This document shows, in pieces, positions 10,138-16,788 of a stretch of 64,000 bases of DNA. Where the stretch lies: NCBI RefSeq assembly GCF_016458305.1, contig NZ_JAEMHL010000004.1:1-64000 (forward strand), read 5' to 3'. The DNA is from Geomonas anaerohicana (GTDB lineage: Bacteria; Desulfobacterota; Desulfuromonadia; Geobacterales; Geobacteraceae). Made by a program: the position numbers and the translations under genes. Each line of letters begins with the position of its first letter. Positions within the stretch are counted from its first letter, which is position 1. The notes under the pieces were generated by a model. The model saw nothing but the letters and a program-made list of their open reading frames with translations. It ran no database searches and was not told the origin of the DNA.

Positions 10138-10252
10138 CCTGGTTCCCAAGCTCCAGCTTGGGAACCCCATATGGCGCAAAGCTCCAGCTTTGCATCCGAG
10201 GGAAGTTGGAGCTTCGGGGCTTTGCGTTCCCAAGGCGGACCTTGGGAACGAG
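10138..10252. repeat. Composite three-hairpin repeat, copy 1 (family R2)
   Basis: About 115 bases made of three adjacent palindromes: GGTTCCCAAGCT/AGCTTGGGAACC, GCAAAGCT/AGCTTTGC and CGTTCCCAAGG/CCTTGGGAACG, with TTGGAGCTTCGG between the last two. A second copy of nearly the same length and sequence is at 21243-21362. This copy ends 16 bases before the start codon of the methyltransferase gene, so it is part of that gene's probable 5' leader. Confidence 0.85.
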
Positions 10253-10268
10253 ATCAAAGGAGTAAAGG

Positions 10269-10835
10269 ATGGAAACGCTGCGCGGGGCGGTGCCGCTGTC
10301 GCACTACTTCCTCAGGGAGCGGGTACGCCCGGGTGACACGGTGCTGGACGCGACCTGCGGCAACGGTCTCGATACCCTCCTGCTCGCGCAACTGGTCGGG
10401 GAGGAGGGGACCGTCTGGGCCTTCGACGTCCAGCCGCGCGCCATCGCGGCCACGCGCGAACTCCTTGAACGGGAAGGACGGCTGGCACAGGCGCGGCTCG
10501 TCGAGGCGGGGCACGAGCGGGTTGCCGAGTTCGTGCCGCACGGGATCACGGCGGCCGCGTTCAACCTGGGCTACCTTCCCGGAGGCGACACCACCCTTAT
10601 TACCGACCCTGGCAATACCGTCTCCGCCCTTGAGCAGACGGCGCAACTGCTCGCGCCGGGCGGTATCATCACCATCGCCCTCTACACCGGTCACGCCGGC
10701 GGCCCCGAGGAAGCGGCCGCGGTCGAAGGCTGGGCTGCCGCCCTGCACCCGGGCCGGTGCAACGTCTGGCGGCACCGGCAACTGAACCGCCCCGACACGG
10801 CACCGTACCTGGTGCTGATCGAAAGGATCCGCTGA
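10269..10835 (+). CDS. MnmM/YtqB-like tRNA wobble-uridine methyltransferase
   Basis: A 188-residue class I SAM-dependent methyltransferase of the YtqB/rRNA-methylase (PF06962) type. The SAM-binding motif I is LDATCGNGLDTLLLAQL, and FNLGYLPGGD is the family hallmark. Bacillus YtqB (MnmM) methylates the aminomethyl group of 5-aminomethyl-2-thiouridine at tRNA position 34, so that role is likely here, but older annotations call the family rRNA methylases. The ATG has AAAGGAG upstream. The stop codon overlaps the hpnI start (TGATG), so the two genes are translationally coupled. Confidence 0.8.
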   Translation: METLRGAVPLSHYFLRERVRPGDTVLDATCGNGLDTLLLAQLVGEEGTVWAFDVQPRAIAATRELLEREGRLAQARLVEAGHERVAEFVPHGITAAAFNLGYLPGGDTTLITDPGNTVSALEQTAQLLAPGGIITIALYTGHAGGPEEAAAVEGWAAALHPGRCNVWRHRQLNRPDTAPYLVLIERIR

Positions 10836-12031
10836 TGCTGCGCGAAGCACTCCCGTTTCTTGCCGTCGCACCCGCCCTGGCCTACGCCGGAATCACGCTC
10901 TACTGCGGCCGCAGCTTCTTCGCCGCGCCTGCCCCCCTCGCCGACCACGCGCCGCCGGTCTCCATCCTGAAGCCGGTCCGGGGGCTGGACGGCGACAGCT
11001 TCGAGAACTTCGCCTCGTTCTGCCGCCAGGACTACCCCTGCTACCAGATCGTCTTCGCGGTCGCCTCGCCCGAAGACCCCGTCATTCCCGTGATCAGGCA
11101 GCTGATGACGGCCTATCCGGAGACCGACATCGAGCTGGTGGTCGATCCCGCCGTTCACGGCGCGAACTACAAGGTTTGCAACCTGATGCATGCCTACGCC
11201 CGCGCGAAGCACCCCCTGCTGGTGGTCTGCGACAGCGACATCCGGGTAGGGGAGCAGTACCTGCGCCAGGTCTGTGCCCCCTTTGCAGACCCCAAGGTCG
11301 GGCTGGTGACGTCGCTGTACCGCAGCTCCGAGGTACAGGGGACCGGCTGCGCCATCGAGGCCATGGGCTTTTGCTGCGAGATGATGCCCAACGTGATGAC
11401 GGCGTTGAAACTGGAAGGGCTTTCCTTCGCCCTGGGGGCGTCGATGGCGGTGCGCCGGGAGGCGCTGGAACAGATCGGGGGATTCGAGGCGCTGGTAGAT
11501 TACCTCGCCGACGATTACCAACTGGGCAACATGATCCACAGGGCCGGCTACCGGCTGGAGCTCTCGCCGTATTTCGTGGAGAGCATGATGCGCGGCGACG
11601 AGAAGCTTTCCGAGCTGCTGTCGCGGCAACTACGCTGGGGGCGCACCATGCGCGTCTCCCGCCCCGGAGGGTATCTCGCTTCGGGGGTCACGCTGCCCTT
11701 CCCCGGGGCGGTGCTTGCGCTGCTCGTCTCGGGGTTCTCTGCGGCGGGGTGGGGTGCCGCGGCGTTGCTGTACCTGGTGCGATCGCTTGTTTGCACGATG
11801 TACAGCCAGTTGCTGGTTAAGGATCGGCTGCTGCCGCGCTGGCTGTGGCTTTTGCCGTTTAGGGATGGGCTGTCCTTCGGGGTGTGGGGGCTGTCGCTGA
11901 TCGGCAACCGGGTGCGCTGGCGCGGGGATCTGTTCCTCTTGGAGAGGGGAGGGAAGATTGTGCCGGTGGGAGAACAAGGCAAATCCCCCCTGTCCCCCCT
12001 TCGCAAAGGGGGGGACGCCGGTTCGACCTAG
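10835..12031 (+). CDS. hpnI: Hopanoid glycosyltransferase HpnI
   Basis: A 398-residue membrane-bound family 21-like glycosyltransferase. HpnI adds N-acetylglucosamine to bacteriohopanetetrol. An N-terminal helix (about residues 4-24) is followed by a GT-A domain with SILKPVRGLDG, the DxD-type CDSDIRV, DYLADDYQLG and the processive-like RQLRWGRTMR motif, and then C-terminal membrane helices (about 285-350). I start at ATG 10835, which overlaps the preceding stop codon. Residues 383-394 are encoded by a 37-base sequence that is identical to an intergenic repeat at 19225-19261, so the native C-terminus has apparently been replaced or extended by repeat DNA. Confidence 0.88.
   Translation: MLREALPFLAVAPALAYAGITLYCGRSFFAAPAPLADHAPPVSILKPVRGLDGDSFENFASFCRQDYPCYQIVFAVASPEDPVIPVIRQLMTAYPETDIELVVDPAVHGANYKVCNLMHAYARAKHPLLVVCDSDIRVGEQYLRQVCAPFADPKVGLVTSLYRSSEVQGTGCAIEAMGFCCEMMPNVMTALKLEGLSFALGASMAVRREALEQIGGFEALVDYLADDYQLGNMIHRAGYRLELSPYFVESMMRGDEKLSELLSRQLRWGRTMRVSRPGGYLASGVTLPFPGAVLALLVSGFSAAGWGAAALLYLVRSLVCTMYSQLLVKDRLLPRWLWLLPFRDGLSFGVWGLSLIGNRVRWRGDLFLLERGGKIVPVGEQGKSPLSPLRKGGDAGST
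11981..12017. repeat. 37-base hairpin repeat inside the hpnI 3' end (family R4)
   Basis: This 37-base GC-rich sequence, with arms CCCCCCTT / AAGGGGGG around a CGC centre, is identical base for base to 19225-19261. Here it lies within the last codons of hpnI; the other copy is intergenic. Confidence 0.88.
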
Positions 12032-12098
12032 TCCTCCGAGCGGGATCAACCTTGTGCTGCGGGACGCGCCGTTATGAAGCTCCGGGAAGATCGGGGAC

Positions 12099-12123
12099 TG
12101 TAGGGGCGAATAATCATTCGCCC
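12099..12123. repeat. Truncated R1 palindrome
   Basis: The left arm TGTAGGGGCGAAT and loop AATC match the copy at 10023-10052, but the right arm stops after ATTCGCCC. It lies in the convergent gap between hpnI and the DUF2905 gene. Confidence 0.75.
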
Positions 12124-12139
12124 ACCCCCTGCGGAGCCC

Positions 12140-12352
12140 TCATCTGCGGAAGAGCCAGAGGATGAGGGAGAGTAGCAGCGAGATGATGATGCTGGTGGCA
12201 AGCGGGAAGTAGAAGGTGAAGTTCTCCTTCTTCACGTAGATGTCACCGGGGAGCCGCCCCAACCACGGGATCTTCCCGGCGAGGGTGAAGAGCGCGCCGA
12301 CGGCGGCGATGATCAGGCCCAGGATGATGAGGGATTTGCCGAAGGATGGCAT
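12140..12352 (-). CDS. DUF2905 small membrane protein
   Basis: A 70-residue protein with two predicted membrane helices (about residues 6-25 and 43-67) separated by a short segment containing GKIPWLGRLPGDIYVKKEN, which is the DUF2905 signature. The function of the family is unknown. I start at ATG 12352 because AAAGGA lies just upstream; an in-frame extension to 12415 runs through a dispersed repeat and is not credible. The gene is leftward, convergent with hpnI and separated from queH by a repeat hairpin. Confidence 0.85.
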   Translation of the reverse strand: MPSFGKSLIILGLIIAAVGALFTLAGKIPWLGRLPGDIYVKKENFTFYFPLATSIIISLLLSLILWLFRR

Positions 12353-12381
12353 GGGTGTCCTTTGTTGTCTTGCATGAAAAA

Positions 12382-12410
12382 GGGGACAGGCACCTGCGGA
12401 GCCAGTCCCC
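12382..12410. repeat. GGGGACAGGC/GCCAGTCCCC hairpin repeat (family R3)
   Basis: A short element with arms GGGGACAGGC and GCCAGTCCCC, matching repeats at 19087-19190, 42783-42887 and 53646-53675. It lies in the gap between queH and the DUF2905 gene. Confidence 0.8.
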
Positions 12411-12433
12411 TTCATACATTTCGCCTGGCTCAG

Positions 12434-12964
12434 TTACTTCCTGACGTAGCGCTCTTTCTCGCTGTAGATGCAGCCGCAGTACTTCTGGCGATACAGCCCC
12501 ATCTCCTTGGAAAGGTTGATCCCCTCCTGCCAGCCGGTACGGAAATCCTCGTAGTGGAATTCCACGCCGTAGCGCTCGCCAAGTTTGACCCCGAACTCAC
12601 GGATCATCTGCTGGTTCTGGTACCGGCTGTAGAGCAGGGTGGAGGTGAACCTCTTGAAACCCATCTCGGCCGCGCTGCGGGCGGCCTCCTCGAGGCGGGA
12701 GCGGTAGCAGTAGGCGCAGCGCCCCTGGGGCTCGCCGGCCACGTTGGTAAGAAACTCCTCCAGCAGGTATTCCTCCCGGTAGTGCACCTCCAACTCCACC
12801 AGCTTGGCGTAGGTCTGTAGCGCCTCCATACGCAGCTTGTACTCGGTGTACGGGTGGATGTTGTGGTTGAAGAAGAGCCCCGTGACATCCAGCCCGGCGG
12901 ATCTCAGCTCCTTGACCGGGTAGATGGCACAGGGCGCGCAGCATATGTGCAGCAGTATCTTCAT
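12434..12964 (-). CDS. queH: Epoxyqueuosine reductase QueH
   Basis: QueH reduces epoxyqueuosine to queuosine in tRNA and is the cobalamin-independent alternative to QueG. The 176-residue protein shows all the cysteine motifs of the family: CCAPC near the N-terminus (C8, C9, C12), CAYC in the middle and YCGC near the C-terminus, which ligate the iron-sulfur cluster and metal site. The gene begins 9 bases after the stop codon of the multihaem cytochrome gene, so it is probably the second gene of that leftward transcript. Tgt, acting earlier in the same pathway, is encoded at 37798-38907. Confidence 0.93.
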   Translation of the reverse strand: MKILLHICCAPCAIYPVKELRSAGLDVTGLFFNHNIHPYTEYKLRMEALQTYAKLVELEVHYREEYLLEEFLTNVAGEPQGRCAYCYRSRLEEAARSAAEMGFKRFTSTLLYSRYQNQQMIREFGVKLGERYGVEFHYEDFRTGWQEGINLSKEMGLYRQKYCGCIYSEKERYVRK

Positions 12965-12973
12965 GCTCTTCCC

Positions 12974-14812
12974 TTACGGGCGTCCTCCGCCGGGGCCGCC
13001 CAACAGCCAGTTGATGGCGGCCGCCTTGACGTCGAGGAAAGTCTGCGCGTAGGCGACGCCGGGAGCCTGCGCCGCAATGTAGTTGCCTCCCATGATGGGG
13101 TTGCTGAGGGAGACTTTTCCGGTGCTGCTGTTCACAGCCAGGGTCGCGTTGTTGATGGCTGCTTCGACGTCGTTGTCGAGCACGCCGTTGTTCAGCCAGT
13201 CGATGGAGTCGTAGATGAGCCGCTTGGTGTACTGCGGGTTGTGCGCGAAAGCACACGGCTCGTTTTGCAGCAGGCTCGCGTTGAAGAAGGCACCCATGGT
13301 GTTGGCACCGCCGCCGGGGAAGGCTGCGTTGTAGTCGGAGTTCTTGTTGGCCAGCGGACGCACCTTGGAACGCGACGGGTTGAGCGGGTCGACCGGCAGC
13401 GTGGAATCCGTCTTGAGGACGTTCAGCATGGCCATGGCCGCGGCGTACCCATCCTTCTTGGCCTGCAGGACGGCAGGAGTAAGCTGCAGCGGGTCACCGG
13501 TGTGGCAGTGGGCACACGCCGTGCTGGCGATGGAGGAAATCTTGCCGGCGCTGTCCCTCACTACCGGCTGGAAACCGTGCGGCGTGGCAGTCTTCATGTG
13601 GCAGGTCGCGCAGGGGCCGGCGTTGCCGGTGCCGTGCTCGTTGGCCACGCCGATCCTGTTGTGGAGGAACCTGGCCGGGACATAGTTCCTGCCGGCGAAC
13701 TCGTACCCGCCGGTGCGGAAGACCAGGGTGGCGGCGGCACGATCGTGGGCGCTCGGTGTGTTGGTGTTGCTGAAGTCCATGCCGGCAGCCTGCGCGTCGT
13801 AGATCATGGAGCCGATGGCGCGGCCGGAGTGGCAGGGGATGCAGACATTGGAATCGTTGACGTTGGGATAGACGGTGACCTTGTTGTTGAGCTTCACCGT
13901 GGGCGAGCTGTTGGAGGACGAGAAGTTGTAATAGCCGCGGTACACGCCCACCGCGCGGGTGGCCCAGTTGTAGGCCCGGCCGGCTCCGTTGTCGTGGCAG
14001 ACGTTGCAGGCGGTAACTTCCTTGGTCTTGTCCGGCGACGGGGCGTCGGCAGGCTGCGCGGCGCCGGCTGCTACCTTGACCGGGGCGTTCTGCACCACCG
14101 CGTATCCCGGACCAGCGAAAGGTCTCACGTCGGTGAAGCCGCTGGTCACGAAGTTGATATAGCCGGTGGAGGTGTGGCAACGGACGCAGTAGTACTCATA
14201 GGTCAGGTTGTACGGCACGTAGCTGCCGCGGGTCTTGAACTCGTAGCGGGTCCTCGCGCCGGAGAGGACGTCGCCGTGACCGGACTCGGCCCACTCGGCG
14301 TTGGCTGCCATCGCCGTGGTCGGGTCGTGAGGGTTATGACATTTGCGGCAGTTGCCGATGTAATTGGAGCTCAGGTACGAGGCGCGGTAGGTGCTGTTGT
14401 TGATGCTCGCGGTCATGTTGCCGAAGTGCTGCGGCGCGAGCCTGACCTGGATGTCGTTGGGGTGGGAGAGCCCGTGGCACTTGTTGCACTTCTGCGAGGC
14501 ATCGGGATTCTGCGTCGCGACGCCGCTGCCTCCGCCGTGACATTTCGAACATGACTCCGGATGGCCGGGGTGGGGCTCGTGGCAGTCGGCGCATCCCGCT
14601 CCGTTTTGGGTGTTGTGCGTGGAATTCATCCACTCCTGCACGATCAGCGCGCCGGTGCCCGGCGAGACGGAGCCCGCATGACAGCTTGCGTCCATGCACT
14701 TCTGGGACTGGGCCAGCTTCGAGACTCCAGTGGCATTGTTGGCGGAACCACCTCCGCACCCCGCCACGAGGAGCGTAGTGAGAATGAGGAAAACAAGGCT
14801 TTTTAGCAGCAT
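12974..14812 (-). CDS. Multihaem c-type cytochrome lipoprotein (9-10 haems)
   Basis: A 612-residue exported cytochrome. Residues 1-19 form a lipoprotein signal peptide ending LLVAGC, with C19 as the lipidated residue, so the protein is probably membrane anchored, perhaps at the outer membrane. I count nine CxxCH haem-binding motifs (CADCH, CSKCH, CNKCH, CRKCH, CVRCH, CNVCH, CIPCH, CATCH, CAHCH) spread over about residues 75-430. A tenth, unusual CX4CH motif (C39-M-D-A-S-C44-H45) may also bind haem. The C-terminal 180 residues lack haem motifs. A role in extracellular electron transfer is plausible but not shown. It does not match a named Omc protein that I can recognise. Confidence 0.88.
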   Translation of the reverse strand: MLLKSLVFLILTTLLVAGCGGGSANNATGVSKLAQSQKCMDASCHAGSVSPGTGALIVQEWMNSTHNTQNGAGCADCHEPHPGHPESCSKCHGGGSGVATQNPDASQKCNKCHGLSHPNDIQVRLAPQHFGNMTASINNSTYRASYLSSNYIGNCRKCHNPHDPTTAMAANAEWAESGHGDVLSGARTRYEFKTRGSYVPYNLTYEYYCVRCHTSTGYINFVTSGFTDVRPFAGPGYAVVQNAPVKVAAGAAQPADAPSPDKTKEVTACNVCHDNGAGRAYNWATRAVGVYRGYYNFSSSNSSPTVKLNNKVTVYPNVNDSNVCIPCHSGRAIGSMIYDAQAAGMDFSNTNTPSAHDRAAATLVFRTGGYEFAGRNYVPARFLHNRIGVANEHGTGNAGPCATCHMKTATPHGFQPVVRDSAGKISSIASTACAHCHTGDPLQLTPAVLQAKKDGYAAAMAMLNVLKTDSTLPVDPLNPSRSKVRPLANKNSDYNAAFPGGGANTMGAFFNASLLQNEPCAFAHNPQYTKRLIYDSIDWLNNGVLDNDVEAAINNATLAVNSSTGKVSLSNPIMGGNYIAAQAPGVAYAQTFLDVKAAAINWLLGGPGGGRP

Positions 14813-14922
14813 AGCAGGCCCTCCCTGAGATTTGAGACGCTATCTTATAGCATTTTCTACAGCAAAAAAGTAGAGAAAAATGAGTGTTAGCTCACAGCGG
14901 CCGCAATGCGCTTTTTGTTAAG

Positions 14923-14951
14923 TTGACTTCACTTCTGCAATATTGTATTAA
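14923..14951 (+). promoter_or_regulatory. Predicted promoter P1 upstream of the cytochrome/barrel gene
   Basis: TTGACT (14923-14928) and TATTAA (14946-14951) are separated by 17 bases. It lies in the AT-rich divergent region between two cytochrome operons. Confidence 0.5.
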
Positions 14952-14991
14952 TCATCAGTCCAATTGCGTCAAGTACGCATTTGGCGAGGGA

Positions 14992-15020
14992 TTGAGACGC
15001 GCTAATAGTATTAATAAAAT
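14992..15020 (+). promoter_or_regulatory. Predicted promoter P2 upstream of the cytochrome/barrel gene
   Basis: TTGAGA (14992-14997) and TAAAAT (15015-15020) are separated by 17 bases, ending 37 bases before the start codon. Together with P1 it suggests tandem transcription starts. Confidence 0.5.
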
Positions 15021-15057
15021 CTAATTTTATCGCTGATTGCAGTGTAGGAGGACGAAA

Positions 15058-16362
15058 ATGTTTCTCAAAAAGAATACTGTAGCGGTCATGTTCCTTCTCG
15101 GTGTCTCCTGTGCCCCTCTGCTGGCCCCGGGCACGGCCAACGCCATCCCGGCTTTCAGCCGGCAGCACAAGACCGAATGTTCCACCTGTCACACCGTCTA
15201 CCCCGAGCTCAACGAGTTCGGCGACGCTTTCCTGAAAAACGGCTACGTTTACCCTCACAAGAAGGATGCGGCGAAGGGGGCCGCCAAGGCTGCCGAGCCG
15301 GGCAACGAATGGTCCATCATCTCCGGCCTGCCCCAGCAGATACCGCTCTCGCTTACCGCGAGCGCCGACCTCGCCTATGACGAGGATGCCGTGGACGGCA
15401 ACAAGCTCGACCTTTCCACCAGGTCGATCACGCTGCAGGCCGGCGGCTCCTTCCGCGACCTGTTCGGTTTCTTCGCCACCTACAACCTCTACTCCCAGGG
15501 GATGCAGCGGGCCTCCTCGCTCACCAACCCCGCCAACAACACCAACGTTCCTCCCAGCAACGACCCCGACCTGGACGAGTTGTTCCTGGTCTGGCGCCAG
15601 GCCCTCGGCTCCCCGGTCAACGTGAAGGTGGGGCGTTTCGAGCCGAAGCTTTCGCTGTGGAAGAAAAGCAACCGCATCCTGCCGGTGCCGTCCTATGCGT
15701 CCACCACCTACCGGGTCGGCGCCTCCCCCTTCAGCAGCGATGCCACCGAGGACGGAGTGGAGCTGAACGCCCTGCTGGGTAACCGACTCTTCGTCGCCGG
15801 GGGGGTCGTTGACCGCAACGGTCAGGACCGGGAAGACGGCTACGGGCACATCTCCTTGAAGATCGGCGGGACCGATTTCAAGGGGCAGGAGCCGGAAGTC
15901 GACCTGGAGAAGGACAGCCTGTGGGATTACCTGAGCGTTACCCTGGGCGCCTTCGGCTACTGGGGGCAAAACGGCGAGTTCAACGCCAACGGCGTCGCGC
16001 AGAACCTGAACAGCTTCAGAAGGATCGGCGCCGAGGCCGACATCCTTTACCAGCGGCTGCACCTCAAGGGAAGCGGCAGCTTCGGTCGCGATTCCAACCC
16101 GGAATTCGGGGTCTTCAAGGCGCCCGTCGACAGCAAGGCCTACACCCTCGAGGCCGAGTACTACCTGGGGGCGCCGGTGAACGTCGTCCCGCTCTTCCGC
16201 TACGAGTACGTGAACGCCGGCGACGGCACCATCAAACGTCTGACCCCGGCTATCGCCTACGCTCCGCTGCAGAACGTGCGCATGTCGCTTGAATACACAC
16301 ACAGCATTGCCCCGGAAGGAACCGGCAACATCGCCTTTGCTTCCATCGCCTTCAGCATGTAG
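15058..16362 (+). CDS. Exported monohaem protein with beta-barrel-like body
   Basis: A 434-residue protein with a signal peptide probably cleaved after ANA at residue 29. Immediately afterwards comes a single haem c motif, C41-S-T-C44-H45, within RQHKTECSTCHTVYPELNEF. The remaining ~370 residues alternate polar and hydrophobic residues with many aromatic strand ends, and the protein ends SIAFSM, as outer-membrane barrels often end in an aromatic strand. It looks like a haem-bearing N-terminal segment joined to a porin-like barrel. The ATG at 15058 has a perfect AGGAGG upstream. It heads an apparent three-gene operon with a small cytochrome c and a chemoreceptor. Transport or electron-transfer function is inference. 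Confidence 0.72.
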   Translation: MFLKKNTVAVMFLLGVSCAPLLAPGTANAIPAFSRQHKTECSTCHTVYPELNEFGDAFLKNGYVYPHKKDAAKGAAKAAEPGNEWSIISGLPQQIPLSLTASADLAYDEDAVDGNKLDLSTRSITLQAGGSFRDLFGFFATYNLYSQGMQRASSLTNPANNTNVPPSNDPDLDELFLVWRQALGSPVNVKVGRFEPKLSLWKKSNRILPVPSYASTTYRVGASPFSSDATEDGVELNALLGNRLFVAGGVVDRNGQDREDGYGHISLKIGGTDFKGQEPEVDLEKDSLWDYLSVTLGAFGYWGQNGEFNANGVAQNLNSFRRIGAEADILYQRLHLKGSGSFGRDSNPEFGVFKAPVDSKAYTLEAEYYLGAPVNVVPLFRYEYVNAGDGTIKRLTPAIAYAPLQNVRMSLEYTHSIAPEGTGNIAFASIAFSM

Positions 16363-16424
16363 CTGACGGCCCGGACATGCCCAAACGGCGGCGGCCGCCG
16401 CCGACAAAATTTGGAGGACGTACT

Positions 16425-16784
16425 ATGAAGAAGCTCCTGGTTACCATGCTCCTTGTCGCAGCAACCGCTGCCACCGCCCATGCCGGTCTCAGGGTCGTCG
16501 GCAAAGGCGACGCCATGCGTCTCGACCCGTCCGGGTTCCCGCCGGCCATGAAAGCCAACTACGAGATCATGCGCGTGAAGTGCGTGAAATGTCACACCCT
16601 GGAGCGCACCATCGTCGCCATCCAGACCGGCGTTGCGCCCATCTCCGGCCAGCCTTTCGACCGCAACGCCACCAAGGCGTACGGCATCAAGATGCTGAGA
16701 AAGCCGGACTCCAACATGAACAAGGCCGAGGTGAAGGCCTCCGTGGACCTGATGAACTACCTCCTCTCTGAAGCGGAGAAGTAA
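16425..16784 (+). CDS. Small periplasmic monohaem cytochrome c
   Basis: A 119-residue protein with a signal peptide cleaved after residue 20 (TAATAHA) and one haem c motif, C53-V-K-C56-H57. Methionines in GIKMLRKPDSNM are candidates for the distal haem ligand. It starts at ATG 16425, eight bases after GGAGG. The chemoreceptor gene begins only 4 bases after its stop codon, so they are surely cotranscribed. A soluble or loosely bound periplasmic electron carrier is likely; a direct partnership with the receptor is an inference from spacing. Confidence 0.82.
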   Translation: MKKLLVTMLLVAATAATAHAGLRVVGKGDAMRLDPSGFPPAMKANYEIMRVKCVKCHTLERTIVAIQTGVAPISGQPFDRNATKAYGIKMLRKPDSNMNKAEVKASVDLMNYLLSEAEK

Positions 16785-16788
16785 TTAA

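Larger units (their letters stand above)
9954..10268. other. 315-base repeat-filled gap between hpnN and methyltransferase
   Basis: No gene. Reading left to right it holds a fragment CCATCGGCCACGGAGAAAAT (also present with small changes at 3995-4012), a perfect palindrome at 10023-10052, a GC-rich CCCCTCTCCCGGGAGGG element near 10101-10121, and a composite hairpin element at 10138-10252. The ribosome binding site AAAGGAG for the next gene follows directly. Confidence 0.8.

Noticed and set aside
10138-10252. CRISPR-like repeats
   Set aside because: The repeated units are not evenly spaced with unique spacers, there is one copy per locus, and no cas genes are nearby.
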